Origin: Oleiagrimonas sp963817755 | GTDB taxonomy: Bacteria; Pseudomonadota; Gammaproteobacteria; Xanthomonadales; Rhodanobacteraceae | Reading direction: 5' to 3' | DNA: 64,000 nucleotides | NCBI GenBank assembly: GCA_963817755.1 | Contig: CAWFPB010000005.1 | Location: 1 to 64,000 of the forward strand | Shown: positions 43,884-52,002 of the stretch, one piece after another | Layout: the number at the start of each line of letters is the position of its first letter | How positions within the stretch are numbered: position 1 is the stretch's first letter | Position numbers and translations under genes: made by a program | Notes under the pieces: model-generated | What the model was told of the DNA's origin: nothing | What the model saw: the letters and a program-made list of their open reading frames with translations, nothing else | The model's database searches: none

Positions 43884-44498
43884 ATGAAGCGTTTACTCCT
43901 ACTGGGTGCCTTCGGGCTGCTTTTCTCGCTCTCCGTGCCGGTCTTTGCCGGCAGTGCCTACGTGGGCATCAACCTGGTGCTGCGCGCGGGTCCGGACATC
44001 GGCTATCCACGGGTGATGATGGTCCCGGCGGGCAGCTACGTCCAGATCTACGGTTGCGTGTCCGACTACACCTGGTGCGACGTCGGGATCGATGGCAGCC
44101 GCGGCTGGGTGGCGGCAACCTACCTGCAGCTCTACTACGGCAGCAGCTGGGTTTACCTGCCCGCGTACGCGCCCCGCATCGGCGTGCCGGTCGTGACCTT
44201 CGTGCTGGGCACCTACTGGGGCAACCACTACCGGCATACCTCCTGGTATCGCGAACGCGAGCGCTGGCAGCATCCGCCACCCCGGCACGTGCCGCCGCCG
44301 CACCGCACCCCCAGCTTCCGGCCGCGCCTGCCACCGCCGGCACAGCCGTCGTCCCGCGTCGTGCGCTATCCGCGTGCCACGCGCCAGACCTCGCCGGCCA
44401 GCCGTCCTTCGCGTCCGACCCAGCAGATTCGGCAGACCAAGCAGTCCAAGCAGGGCAAGCAGCCCCGGCGTCGCGACCAGCGCGGCGGCGGTCGCTGA
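43884..44498 (+). CDS. exported SH3-domain protein with cationic Pro/Gln-rich tail
   Basis: 204 residues; signal peptide 1-22. A bacterial SH3 (SH3_3-like) domain spans ~25-90 ('INLVLRAGPDIGYPRVMMVPAGSYVQIYGC', 'WCDVGIDGSRGWVAATYLQ'). After a hydrophobic beta segment ('GVPVVTFVLGTYW') comes a ~90-residue disordered tail of Pro, Arg, Gln, Ser and Lys. Such SH3 domains usually bind cell-wall or protein ligands in the periplasm. The tail's strong positive charge suggests contact with LPS, nucleic acid or peptidoglycan (inference). Confidence 0.88.
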   Translation: MKRLLLLGAFGLLFSLSVPVFAGSAYVGINLVLRAGPDIGYPRVMMVPAGSYVQIYGCVSDYTWCDVGIDGSRGWVAATYLQLYYGSSWVYLPAYAPRIGVPVVTFVLGTYWGNHYRHTSWYRERERWQHPPPRHVPPPHRTPSFRPRLPPPAQPSSRVVRYPRATRQTSPASRPSRPTQQIRQTKQSKQGKQPRRRDQRGGGR

Positions 44499-44519
44499 TC
44501 GTCGTCGATGCATCGCGTA

Positions 44520-44548
44520 TGCAGCGGCAGCATCTCGCTGCCGCTGCA
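44520..44548. terminator. bidirectional hairpin between the SH3 and FAD reductase genes
   Basis: Perfect 12-bp stem TGCAGCGGCAGC/GCTGCCGCTGCA with a 5-nt ATCTC loop in a 115-bp convergent gap. No T-tract. Confidence 0.7.
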
Positions 44549-44613
44549 GAACCGTTCACCCGCAAAACGCGGTTCCCGAGGACACCCCCTGGCCGGTCGC
44601 AAGCGATACCCGG

Positions 44614-45801
44614 CTAATCCATCGGGATGCGATGGCGCAGGTTGTCGCCGTCGTGGGGGCCCGGCGTGGCGATGAGTTCGCGCGCGGCCTCGACCTGGCC
44701 CCACACGTTCCACAGCAACACGCCGCGCACGCGGCCGCCGTCCATGTAGTAGGTCACGCCGCGCCGGAACGGCTCGGCCCAGTGCTCGACCACCTCCAGG
44801 TGCCTGGCGTCGAGCTCGCCCACGGCCTCGTAGCCCAGATCGAACAGGTCCGAATAGAAGAACGGCTCGACCGTCCAGGCACTGTCCTCGCCGGCCATGC
44901 CGCACCCGGCATGGTGCCCCATGCTGATGGCCGCATTCTCGTGCTCGACGCGTCGGCGCCCCAGCGTCAGCGAGGGGAAGCGGGCCACGTCGCCGGCGGC
45001 CCAGATGGCCTCGTCCGCCGTGCGCAGGCGCGCGTCGACCGCGATACCGTCCTCGACCGCCAGCCCGGCCTGTTCGGCCAGGGCCGTCTCCGGCTCCACG
45101 CCCAGTCCCGCCACCACGGCGTCGGCTTCCAGTTCGCTGCCGTCCGACAGCGCCAGCGTGACCGCGCCCTGACCCGACCGGCCGCCCTCGACCTTCAGCC
45201 CGGGGCGCAGGTCGACGCCGCGCTGGCGGTAGTAGCCGTTGAGAAAATCGGACAGACCGTCGGAAAAGCGTCCAGCGCCGATGCCGTCGCCCGGAAAGAC
45301 CATGCTGACCTTGCAGCCGGCATCGGTCAGCGAGGCCGCGAGCTCGGCACCGATGAACCCGCCGCCGACCACGGCGATGTGTGCGCCCGGGACGGCGTGG
45401 CGGCGCAGGCGCAGGAAATCCTCGCGGGTGCGGAAGGCCACCACGCGCTCGCCCTCGAACGGCAGCTTGCGCGCCCGCGCGCCGGTGGCCAGCAGCAATT
45501 TGCCGTAGGCATGGCCGTCGCCCTGGTCGTCGACCACGCGCCGGGCCGGGCGGTCCAGCTTCACCGCGCGCCGCCCCAGGTGCATGTCCAGGCCGTGGCG
45601 GCGCGTGTCCAGGTCGATGGACGCCAGGTCCTTGTCGCCCTTCCACAGGCCCTTGGTCAGGGGCGGCCGCTCGTAGGGCGGGTCCGGCTCGGCACCGATC
45701 AGGCCGATGCGGCCCTCCGGGTCGCGTTCGCGAATGGCGCCGGCAGCCGCGTCCGCGGTCATGCCGCCGCCGATGATCAGGTAGTCGTAGCGGTGTTCCA
45801 T
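44614..45801 (-). CDS. NAD(P)H/FAD-dependent ferredoxin- or rubredoxin-reductase-type oxidoreductase
   Basis: 395 residues, AGGAG before the ATG. FAD-binding GxGxxG variant 'YLIIGGGMTADAAAGAIRE', 'PPYERPPLTKGLWKG', NAD-binding 'HIAVVGGGFIGAELAASLTDAG', the second FAD motif 'AIWAAGDVARFPS' and a C-terminal AIF-like reductase domain ('FFYSDLFDLGYEAVGEL'). Relatives reduce [2Fe-2S] ferredoxins or rubredoxins of oxygenase systems. No oxygenase lies next to it; the rubredoxin at ~1 kb is a candidate partner only. Confidence 0.9.
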   Translation of the reverse strand: MEHRYDYLIIGGGMTADAAAGAIRERDPEGRIGLIGAEPDPPYERPPLTKGLWKGDKDLASIDLDTRRHGLDMHLGRRAVKLDRPARRVVDDQGDGHAYGKLLLATGARARKLPFEGERVVAFRTREDFLRLRRHAVPGAHIAVVGGGFIGAELAASLTDAGCKVSMVFPGDGIGAGRFSDGLSDFLNGYYRQRGVDLRPGLKVEGGRSGQGAVTLALSDGSELEADAVVAGLGVEPETALAEQAGLAVEDGIAVDARLRTADEAIWAAGDVARFPSLTLGRRRVEHENAAISMGHHAGCGMAGEDSAWTVEPFFYSDLFDLGYEAVGELDARHLEVVEHWAEPFRRGVTYYMDGGRVRGVLLWNVWGQVEAARELIATPGPHDGDNLRHRIPMD

Positions 45802-45979
45802 GGCACTCCTCCGCAACTTGGACCCATCCGGTCGTGGATGACGCCTTCATGGTGACACGGCCACGCCGCGAACCCCATCGCCCGGACGGGCGAGTGTTCA
45901 GGTGCCGGGACTCAGCTTCTGAGACGCGGCGTCGTACACTGGGCGCACAGGAAACGCTGCACCCGAGATCACCGACTTC

Positions 45980-47353
45980 ATGACCGCTACCCTGCTGCCC
46001 GCGCTCGGCGCCCTCTTCCTCGGCCTGATTCTGGGGGCCATGACGGCCTACCTGTTTCTGAAACGAAGCGCCGTGCGCGATGCACAGGCATGGCGCCAAC
46101 AGCGTGAGGACATGGAACGCCGGCTGGTTCGCGCCGAAGCCGACGCGCAGCGGATGACGGGCCTGGAGACCGAACTTCGCCAGACTCGCGATGCGCTGGC
46201 CGGGAAACGCGAGGAAGCGGCGCGCCTGGAACAGCAAATCGAATCCGCCCGTCAACGCGAGAAGGATACGGAAAAGCTGCTGGGCGAGACCCGGGAAGCC
46301 ATGACCAAGGAATTCAAGCTTCTTGCGGGCTCGCTGCTGGAGGAAAAGGGCGCCCTGCTGGGCAAGCAGCAGAAGGACACCCTGGCTTCGCTGCTCACTC
46401 CGTTCAGCCAGACCCTGCGCGAGTTCAAGAGCAAGGTCGAGCAATCGCGCGAGGACGACCTCAAGGCACGAGAGGGACTGATTGCGCAGATCCGCCACCT
46501 GACCGAACTCAACCAGGACATCGGTGCCAAGGCGCAGTCGCTGACCAACGCCCTGCGTGGGGAAAGCAAGACGCGCGGCATCTGGGGCGAGCAGGTCCTG
46601 CTGAAGCTGCTGGAACTGGCCGGACTGAACGAGGGCGTCAACTTCCGCACCCAGGCCAGCCACCAGGACGAGACCTCCGGCGCGCGCCTGGTCCCCGACG
46701 TGGTGCTGGACCTGCCGCAGGACCGCGCCATCGTCATCGATTCCAAGGTCTCCCTGGTGGCCTATGAACGACACGTGGCGGCCAGGCAGGACGATGGCGA
46801 ACGCGAGCAAGCGCTGAAGGAACATTGCGCCTCCGTGCGGCGCCACATCAAGGACCTTTCGGAGAAGAACTACCCGCGGCTCTACGGGCTCAAGAGCGTC
46901 GACTTCACCTTGCTGTTCGTACCCATCGAGAGCGCCCTGATGGCCGCCAGCGAATCTGATCCCGGGCTGGCCCAGTACGCGCTGGAACGGCATATTGCAC
47001 TGGTGTCACCGAACACGCTGTTCACCGTGCTGCGTACCGTCGACTACATCTGGCGGGTGGAGAAGACCACCCGCAACATGGACAAGATCGTCAAGCGCGG
47101 CGAACTGATGTACGACGCCGCCCGCCGATTCGGCGAACACATCGTCACCATCAACGACACCCTGTCCAAGGCGACGGCGGCAGCACGGGACGCCGAGAAG
47201 GCGCTCACCGATCCCAGCCGGGGCCTGGTGCGCCAGGCGGAACGGCTGCGTGCGTTCGGGGTCAAGCCCCGCAAGGACATGCCCGAACGCCTGTCTGTCG
47301 ACGACGACATCGAGGACGGCACCGACGAGGCGGACACCGGCGGCGACACCTAG
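45980..47353 (+). CDS. rmuC: DNA recombination protein RmuC
   Basis: 457 residues. An N-terminal membrane helix ('ALGALFLGLILGAMTAYLFL') and ~90 residues of coiled coil ('QREDMERRLVRAEADAQRM' ... 'EEAARLEQQIESAR') lead to the restriction-nuclease-like core: 'TKTRGIWGEQVLLKLLELAGL'-type segment, 'RLVPDVVLDLPQDRAIVIDSKVSL', 'DFTLLFVPIESAL' and 'LVSPNTLFTVLRTVDYIWR'. RmuC limits inversion at short inverted repeats. The coiled coil and membrane anchor match the family. Confidence 0.95.
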   Translation: MTATLLPALGALFLGLILGAMTAYLFLKRSAVRDAQAWRQQREDMERRLVRAEADAQRMTGLETELRQTRDALAGKREEAARLEQQIESARQREKDTEKLLGETREAMTKEFKLLAGSLLEEKGALLGKQQKDTLASLLTPFSQTLREFKSKVEQSREDDLKAREGLIAQIRHLTELNQDIGAKAQSLTNALRGESKTRGIWGEQVLLKLLELAGLNEGVNFRTQASHQDETSGARLVPDVVLDLPQDRAIVIDSKVSLVAYERHVAARQDDGEREQALKEHCASVRRHIKDLSEKNYPRLYGLKSVDFTLLFVPIESALMAASESDPGLAQYALERHIALVSPNTLFTVLRTVDYIWRVEKTTRNMDKIVKRGELMYDAARRFGEHIVTINDTLSKATAAARDAEKALTDPSRGLVRQAERLRAFGVKPRKDMPERLSVDDDIEDGTDEADTGGDT

Positions 47354-47476
47354 CTGTCCCCGGGCCGCATGCATCCGACCGCGCACGGTCCGCGTATCAG
47401 GAGCATTCGCCCATCCCGGCGCCAGGACGCCGGGCCGGTTCCGCTACACTAGCGCCCTGCACGCCAAGGATCTCCC

Positions 47477-48070
47477 ATGAGCGACCCGACCCGTTCCGAC
47501 GTCACCCCCGAACAGGCCGAACAGGCCGTTCGCACCCTTCTGCGCTGGGCCGGCGAGGACCCCTCGCGCGAGGGCCTGCTCGATACCCCCAAGCGCGTGG
47601 TCAAGGCCTACCGCGACTGGTTCTCCGGCTACGACGAGGACCCGGGCGAGTACCTGCGCCGTACCTTCGAGGAAGTGGAGGGCTACGACGAGCTGGTGGT
47701 GCTTCGTGGCATCGAGTTCGAAAGCCACTGCGAGCACCACATGGCGCCGATCATCGGCCGCGCCCACGTCGGCTACCTGCCCGACCGCAAGGTAGTCGGC
47801 ATCAGCAAGCTGGCACGCGTGGTCGATGGCTTCGCACGCCGCTTCCAGGTGCAGGAGAAGCTGACCGCGCAGATCGCCCACTGCATCGCCGAGACGCTGC
47901 AGCCGCGCGGCGTGGGCGTGGTCATCCATGCCCAGCACGAATGCATGACCACCCGCGGCGTGCACAAGCGCGGCGTGTCGATGGTCACCAGCCAGATGCT
48001 GGGCACCTTCCGCGAGGACGCGCGCACCCGTGCCGAGTTCCTGCGCTTCATCGACATCGACGGGCACTGA
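47477..48070 (+). CDS. folE: GTP cyclohydrolase I
   Basis: 197 residues, AAGGA before the ATG. 'EDPSREGLLDTPKRVVKAYRDWFSGY', then the catalytic zinc site 'IEFESHCEHHMAPIIGRAHVGYLPD', 'VVGISKLARVVDGFARRFQVQEKLT' and the third ligand Cys in 'HECMTTRGVHKRG'. It opens GTP to dihydroneopterin triphosphate at the head of folate synthesis. The stop overlaps the next gene's start by 1 nt. Confidence 0.97.
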   Translation: MSDPTRSDVTPEQAEQAVRTLLRWAGEDPSREGLLDTPKRVVKAYRDWFSGYDEDPGEYLRRTFEEVEGYDELVVLRGIEFESHCEHHMAPIIGRAHVGYLPDRKVVGISKLARVVDGFARRFQVQEKLTAQIAHCIAETLQPRGVGVVIHAQHECMTTRGVHKRGVSMVTSQMLGTFREDARTRAEFLRFIDIDGH

Positions 48071-48414
48071 TGCGCACGGTGCTGGCCACCCTTGCGCTGG
48101 GCCTGCTGCTGGCGCCGTCCGTGCATGCCGCGCATCCCTCGACGATCTCCGCCTACCTGCGCCTGTTCGATGCCAACGGCGACGGCCGCATCAGCCTGCG
48201 CGAATACCAGGCGCACATGATGCACGGCTTCGATGCCATGGATCGCAACCACGACGGCATCATCGAACGCGAAGAACAGCCGGCCGGACCGCGCCGCCAC
48301 GGAGCCATCCCGAAGAGCCGATACCTGCGCAACCTGGCGGCGACGTTCCACCGCCAGGACGCCGACCACGACGGTTACCTCGACGCCCGCGAACTGGCCG
48401 CCCCGCCGCGATGA
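48070..48414 (+). CDS. exported EF-hand protein
   Basis: 114 residues; signal peptide 1-20 (cleavage after VHA). Three calcium loops: 'DANGDGRISLRE', 'DRNHDGIIEREE' and 'DADHDGYLDARE', each with Asp at 1, 3 and 5 and Glu at 12. Probably a periplasmic Ca2+ binder. It is wedged between folE (1-nt overlap) and the flavoprotein gene (4-nt overlap), so all three are translated from one transcript although no shared function is apparent. Confidence 0.9.
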   Translation: MRTVLATLALGLLLAPSVHAAHPSTISAYLRLFDANGDGRISLREYQAHMMHGFDAMDRNHDGIIEREEQPAGPRRHGAIPKSRYLRNLAATFHRQDADHDGYLDARELAAPPR

Positions 48415-49592
48415 ACCCCGACGTTATCGTCATCGGCGGCGGCGCCGCCGGCCTGATGTGCGCGATCGTCGCCGGCCGGCGCGGGCGTCGCGTGCGGGTG
48501 CTCGACCACGCCAACCGCGTGGGCAAGAAGATCCTGATGTCCGGCGGCGGGCGCTGCAATTTCACCAACCTGGATGTCGGCCCGGACCACTACATCTGCG
48601 CCAACCCGCATTTTGCCAAGTCGGCGCTGGCTCGCTACACGCCGTGGGACTTCATCGCGCTGGTGGAAAAGCACGGCATCGCGTACCACGAGAAGGAACG
48701 CGGCCAGCTGTTCTGCGACCTCTCCTCCAAGCTCATCGTGCGCATGCTGCTGGACGAATGCACGGAGGCCGGTGTCGAAGTGCGCACCGGTTGCGACATC
48801 GGCGAGGTGACCCGCAGCGATGCCGAATTCCATGTGCAGACTTCGCAGGGCGCGATGACGTGCCCCTCGCTGGTCGTCGCCAGCGGCGGCCTGTCGATTC
48901 CGCGCATGGGCGCGACCGGTTTCGGCTACGACCTGGCGCGCCGGTTCGGCCATGAGGTGCGTTCCACGCGCGCCGGCCTGGTACCGCTGACCCTGAGCGG
49001 GAAGCACCTGTCCGACTATGCGGACCTGGCCGGCGTGGCCGTGCCGGAGGTCGAGGCCCGCAGCGAGCGCAAGGGGTTCCGCGCCGGCCTGCTATTCACC
49101 CACCGCGGCCTCAGCGGACCGGCCATCCTGCAGGTGTCCTCGTACTGGGAGTCCGGCGAGCCGGTCCACATCGACTTCCTGCCCGACCGCGACGCCCCGG
49201 ACTGGCTGCACGTGCAGCGCCAGGCGCATCCGGACCGGGAACTCAAGACCGCGCTTTCCGACGCGTTGCCCAGGCGCCTGGCACAGCGCCTGTGCGATCT
49301 CGATTTCGGCCACCACCCGCTGCGCCGGTACGGCGAAGCGGAACTGCTGCGCATCGGACGGCGTCTGCACGACTGGCCGATCATCGCCAGCGGCAGCGAG
49401 GGCTACCGCACCGCCGAGGTCACCCTCGGCGGCGTCGACACCGACGGCCTGTCGTCGAAAACCATGCAGTCGCGCAGCGTGCCCGGCCTGTACTTCATCG
49501 GCGAGGTCGTCGACGTTACCGGCTGGCTGGGCGGCTACAACTTCCAGTGGGCCTGGGCTTCCGGCCATGCGGCGGGAATGGCCATCACATGA
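48411..49592 (+). CDS. BaiN/YhiN family flavoprotein (NAD(P)/FAD-dependent oxidoreductase)
   Basis: 393 residues. FAD site 'DVIVIGGGAAGLMCAIVAGRRGRRVRVL', the family hallmark 'GKKILMSGGGRCNFTN', 'KERGQLFCDLSSKLIVRML', 'FTHRGLSGPAILQVSSYW' and the closing 'PGLYFIGEVVDVTGWLGGYNFQWAWASGHAAG'. All are diagnostic of the HI0933/YhiN group; BaiN itself reduces bile-acid intermediates in gut bacteria, but the substrate in environmental proteobacteria is unknown. Confidence 0.93.
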   Translation: MNPDVIVIGGGAAGLMCAIVAGRRGRRVRVLDHANRVGKKILMSGGGRCNFTNLDVGPDHYICANPHFAKSALARYTPWDFIALVEKHGIAYHEKERGQLFCDLSSKLIVRMLLDECTEAGVEVRTGCDIGEVTRSDAEFHVQTSQGAMTCPSLVVASGGLSIPRMGATGFGYDLARRFGHEVRSTRAGLVPLTLSGKHLSDYADLAGVAVPEVEARSERKGFRAGLLFTHRGLSGPAILQVSSYWESGEPVHIDFLPDRDAPDWLHVQRQAHPDRELKTALSDALPRRLAQRLCDLDFGHHPLRRYGEAELLRIGRRLHDWPIIASGSEGYRTAEVTLGGVDTDGLSSKTMQSRSVPGLYFIGEVVDVTGWLGGYNFQWAWASGHAAGMAIT

Positions 49593-49709
49593 CCGCGATG
49601 TGCACCTGCCACGTGGCATGCAGGGCCATCGCTTCCTTGCCGGAAACCGATGCACGCGAACCGCGAACCAGGCCCGCCGCACCAAGCCACGCCGGGTACC
49701 AAAACCGCC

Positions 49710-49997
49710 TCAGGGCAGCTTGCGGAACACCGCCGGGCGCGCATACGCCTGGTATTCGTGCTTGGACAGCCAGCCATTGCCATCGCGGTCGTAGGACCGG
49801 AATTCACGGCGCAGCTTGTGCATGGCGTGCGGAACTTCCGAACGCGTGAGGCGACCGTCGTGATTGCGGTCGAGCTGGCTGAACGACGGCGCCGACTTGC
49901 CCGAATCCGACGACGACTTGTTGCCAGTGCCGGCCCAGGCCGTGCCCAGGACCAGGGCGCCCAGCACGGCGGTTACAACGACGACTTTCCTGTTCAT
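49710..49997 (-). CDS. exported EF-hand protein
   Basis: 95 residues, AGGAA upstream of the ATG. Signal peptide 1-22 (cleavage after AWA), a Ser/Lys/Asp linker, then two calcium loops: 'DRNHDGRLTRSE' and 'DRDGNGWLSKHE'. It resembles the EF-hand protein at 48070 but is encoded on the other strand and is shorter. Likely a periplasmic Ca2+ binder or sensor. Convergent with the flavoprotein gene across a 117-bp gap in which I see nothing. Confidence 0.88.
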   Translation of the reverse strand: MNRKVVVVTAVLGALVLGTAWAGTGNKSSSDSGKSAPSFSQLDRNHDGRLTRSEVPHAMHKLRREFRSYDRDGNGWLSKHEYQAYARPAVFRKLP

Positions 49998-50221
49998 TGA
50001 GATCTTTCCTCCCGGAGCATGTCCATCCAATCCATCGTGCATGCAAGGCTCCCCTGGCTGGCCGAGGTCCGGCGCCCTTGGACGCCATTTTGGGCCCATT
50101 GCCCAGGCAGAGCCTTCCGATCCCGGCCCGCATCAATCCATCGGGTAACGCCGGGATTCACGTAGCGTAACAAAGCTTTTCACCAAACGGCAGATCGCTA
50201 CGGCGGGGATGCTGAATGTAG

Positions 50222-51016
50222 TCAGCCCGAAGGTTGCCGCACGAACGGTGAATCCATGGCGACGGCCTCGTTCGGCGCGGCCGGTGCCCGCAGTCGTCTC
50301 GCGCCCTTCCCCGGATGCATCAACGCATCGACCTGCCGGCCGTAGTCCTTCTCCGGATCGTCCTCGCCGAGTAGCTGGAAATAGATCGGCATGCGGATGC
50401 GGGTGGTCACCGCATGGCCGTCCAGCTGCATCGGCAGGCCCCTGGCATGCTTGATGATGTCGACGGCGGCTCGGGCGAAGATTCGCCCCCCGTCGGACGC
50501 GGTGGTGAAGACCTTGACGGCTCGGGCGTCGGCGATGGTGCCGTCGGGAAGCACCCGGGCCTCGACCACCGCGGCACCGGAGTAGCCCTGCCTTCGCATG
50601 CGTTGAGGATAGACCGCTCCCCGCAGCTGGCGCAGGACCGGACCGTTCCTGCGGTAGTGCAGATCGAGACGGTAGCTGCCATCGGCCATCTTGAGGATCT
50701 TCATGGTCGTGTAGGCATAGGTGCGCCCGGCCACGGCATGCCCGTGCAGCTGCGGGGCCCGGAATCGCCACTTGCGCGCCACCGCCCGCACCGCCTGGTC
50801 CAGGCTGGCGGGAAGTCCGTCCGCATCCGCACCGGCGACCCGGCGGGCGTCGCGCCCGGCAGCGCCCCGGCGGCGCATGACCTTCGCCGCCGTGACCTGG
50901 CCCTGCGCGTCGACATCCAGCTGCAGCAGCACCGACCGCTGGCGCACGACCTGCTGCGCCCGGACCGTCATCGGCAGGACCAGCAAGCATGCGCAGATCA
51001 TTGCCCATCGTTTCAT
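50222..51016 (-). CDS. exported TonB C-terminal-like protein, paralogue 1
   Basis: 264 residues; signal peptide 1-20 (cleavage after VRA). Two TonB-C-like half domains: ~25-110 ('LLQLDVDAQGQVTAAKVM' ... 'KWRFRAPQLHGHAVAG') and ~130-225 ('YPQRMRRQGYSGAAVVEARVLPDGTIADARAV'). It lacks the N-terminal membrane anchor and Pro-rich spacer of a real TonB. The tail 'MDSPFVRQPSG' is shared with the neighbouring paralogue. I cannot assign a function. Confidence 0.85.
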   Translation of the reverse strand: MKRWAMICACLLVLPMTVRAQQVVRQRSVLLQLDVDAQGQVTAAKVMRRRGAAGRDARRVAGADADGLPASLDQAVRAVARKWRFRAPQLHGHAVAGRTYAYTTMKILKMADGSYRLDLHYRRNGPVLRQLRGAVYPQRMRRQGYSGAAVVEARVLPDGTIADARAVKVFTTASDGGRIFARAAVDIIKHARGLPMQLDGHAVTTRIRMPIYFQLLGEDDPEKDYGRQVDALMHPGKGARRLRAPAAPNEAVAMDSPFVRQPSG

Positions 51017-51108
51017 GTTCGAGCCCTCGTGCGTTTCCGGCGGCGCGCGCCGGAACCAGTGCATGGAACCCGATTCCACTCCAGGTCGTGCAGCAAGCGC
51101 CGGGGGCC

Positions 51109-51909
51109 TCAGCTGGACGGCTGCTTCACGAACGGGCTGTCCAGGGCCAGAGCCTGGCCGGATGCCAACGGCACCCGGGGCGCGACCCGGCCCAGCGGCT
51201 GCATGGCCTTGCGGACCTGCGCATGGATGCGCGCCCGGTCGGCACTGGACATGTCGCCCAGCATGAAGAACATGGGGATGCGCAGGTGCGTGGGTACGTC
51301 ACGGCCGTCGATCTGCTCGGGATGTCCCTTCCAGTGCCGCATCGAGTCCAGTGCCGCCTTGCGGAACGCAGAGGATGAACCGCGCGCGTTTCCATGCACG
51401 CTCACGACCCGCAGATCGCTCAACGAGCCGTCCGGCTCGATGACCGCCTCCAGCACCATGCCAGCATAGCGATGCTGCGTGATCATGCGGCGCGGATACC
51501 GGGGCGCCACGGTGCTGTCGATGTACGGTCCGTTGTCCTGGTACAGCAGGCGCACGCCATAGCTCGACTTCGCCTGCTGAACGATCTGCAATCGGGCCCG
51601 TGCCCAGGTGCGCCCGGAAACGGGCTTGCCGTTCACTTTGCGCGACTGGAAGGTCCATTGCATCGCCACCTTGCGGGCAGCACGGGCCAGTTCGCCGGTC
51701 AAAGGTGCTGAGGCCTTGCGTACCACCATCAGCCCCTGGCGTGTGGGCATGCGGGCATGCGGGCCCGGCATCGGCGTGACCGCCGTGACGTGGCCCTGCG
51801 CATTGACGTCCAGCTGCAGCACCACCGGCATCGTACGCACCACCTGCTGGCTCCGGGCACACAGCGGCATGGCCAACAGCAGCAGACACCCTACGATCCC
51901 TCGCTTCAT
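51109..51909 (-). CDS. exported TonB C-terminal-like protein, paralogue 2
   Basis: 266 residues, GGGGAG before the ATG. Signal peptide 1-20, then the same two-part layout as the downstream gene: 'VVLQLDVNAQGHVTAVTPM' with 'WTFQSRKVNGKPVSG', and 'APRYPRRMITQHRYAGMVLEAVIEPDGSLSDLRVV'. It ends 'LDSPFVKQPSS'. The two genes lie head to tail 92 bp apart and are clearly a tandem duplication with strong divergence. Role unknown. Confidence 0.85.
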   Translation of the reverse strand: MKRGIVGCLLLLAMPLCARSQQVVRTMPVVLQLDVNAQGHVTAVTPMPGPHARMPTRQGLMVVRKASAPLTGELARAARKVAMQWTFQSRKVNGKPVSGRTWARARLQIVQQAKSSYGVRLLYQDNGPYIDSTVAPRYPRRMITQHRYAGMVLEAVIEPDGSLSDLRVVSVHGNARGSSSAFRKAALDSMRHWKGHPEQIDGRDVPTHLRIPMFFMLGDMSSADRARIHAQVRKAMQPLGRVAPRVPLASGQALALDSPFVKQPSS

Positions 51910-52002
51910 GCTTGTCTCCCCTCCACCCCGCCTTCCACGATGGATGGCGCTGATCCTCACCCCGCCGCCGAGACTACACGATGTATGCGGTTGATAGAGC
52001 GT

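Noticed and set aside
44366..46993. 875-codon minus-strand open frame over the SH3, FAD reductase and rmuC region
   Set aside because: A frame-shifted shadow of the reductase and of antisense rmuC; the real minus-strand gene (44614-45801) uses another frame with all FAD motifs.
50222..51909. Calling the two TonB-C-like proteins energy-transducing TonB
   Set aside because: Both have cleavable-type signal peptides and lack the membrane anchor and Pro-rich spacer; no ExbB/ExbD genes are adjacent.
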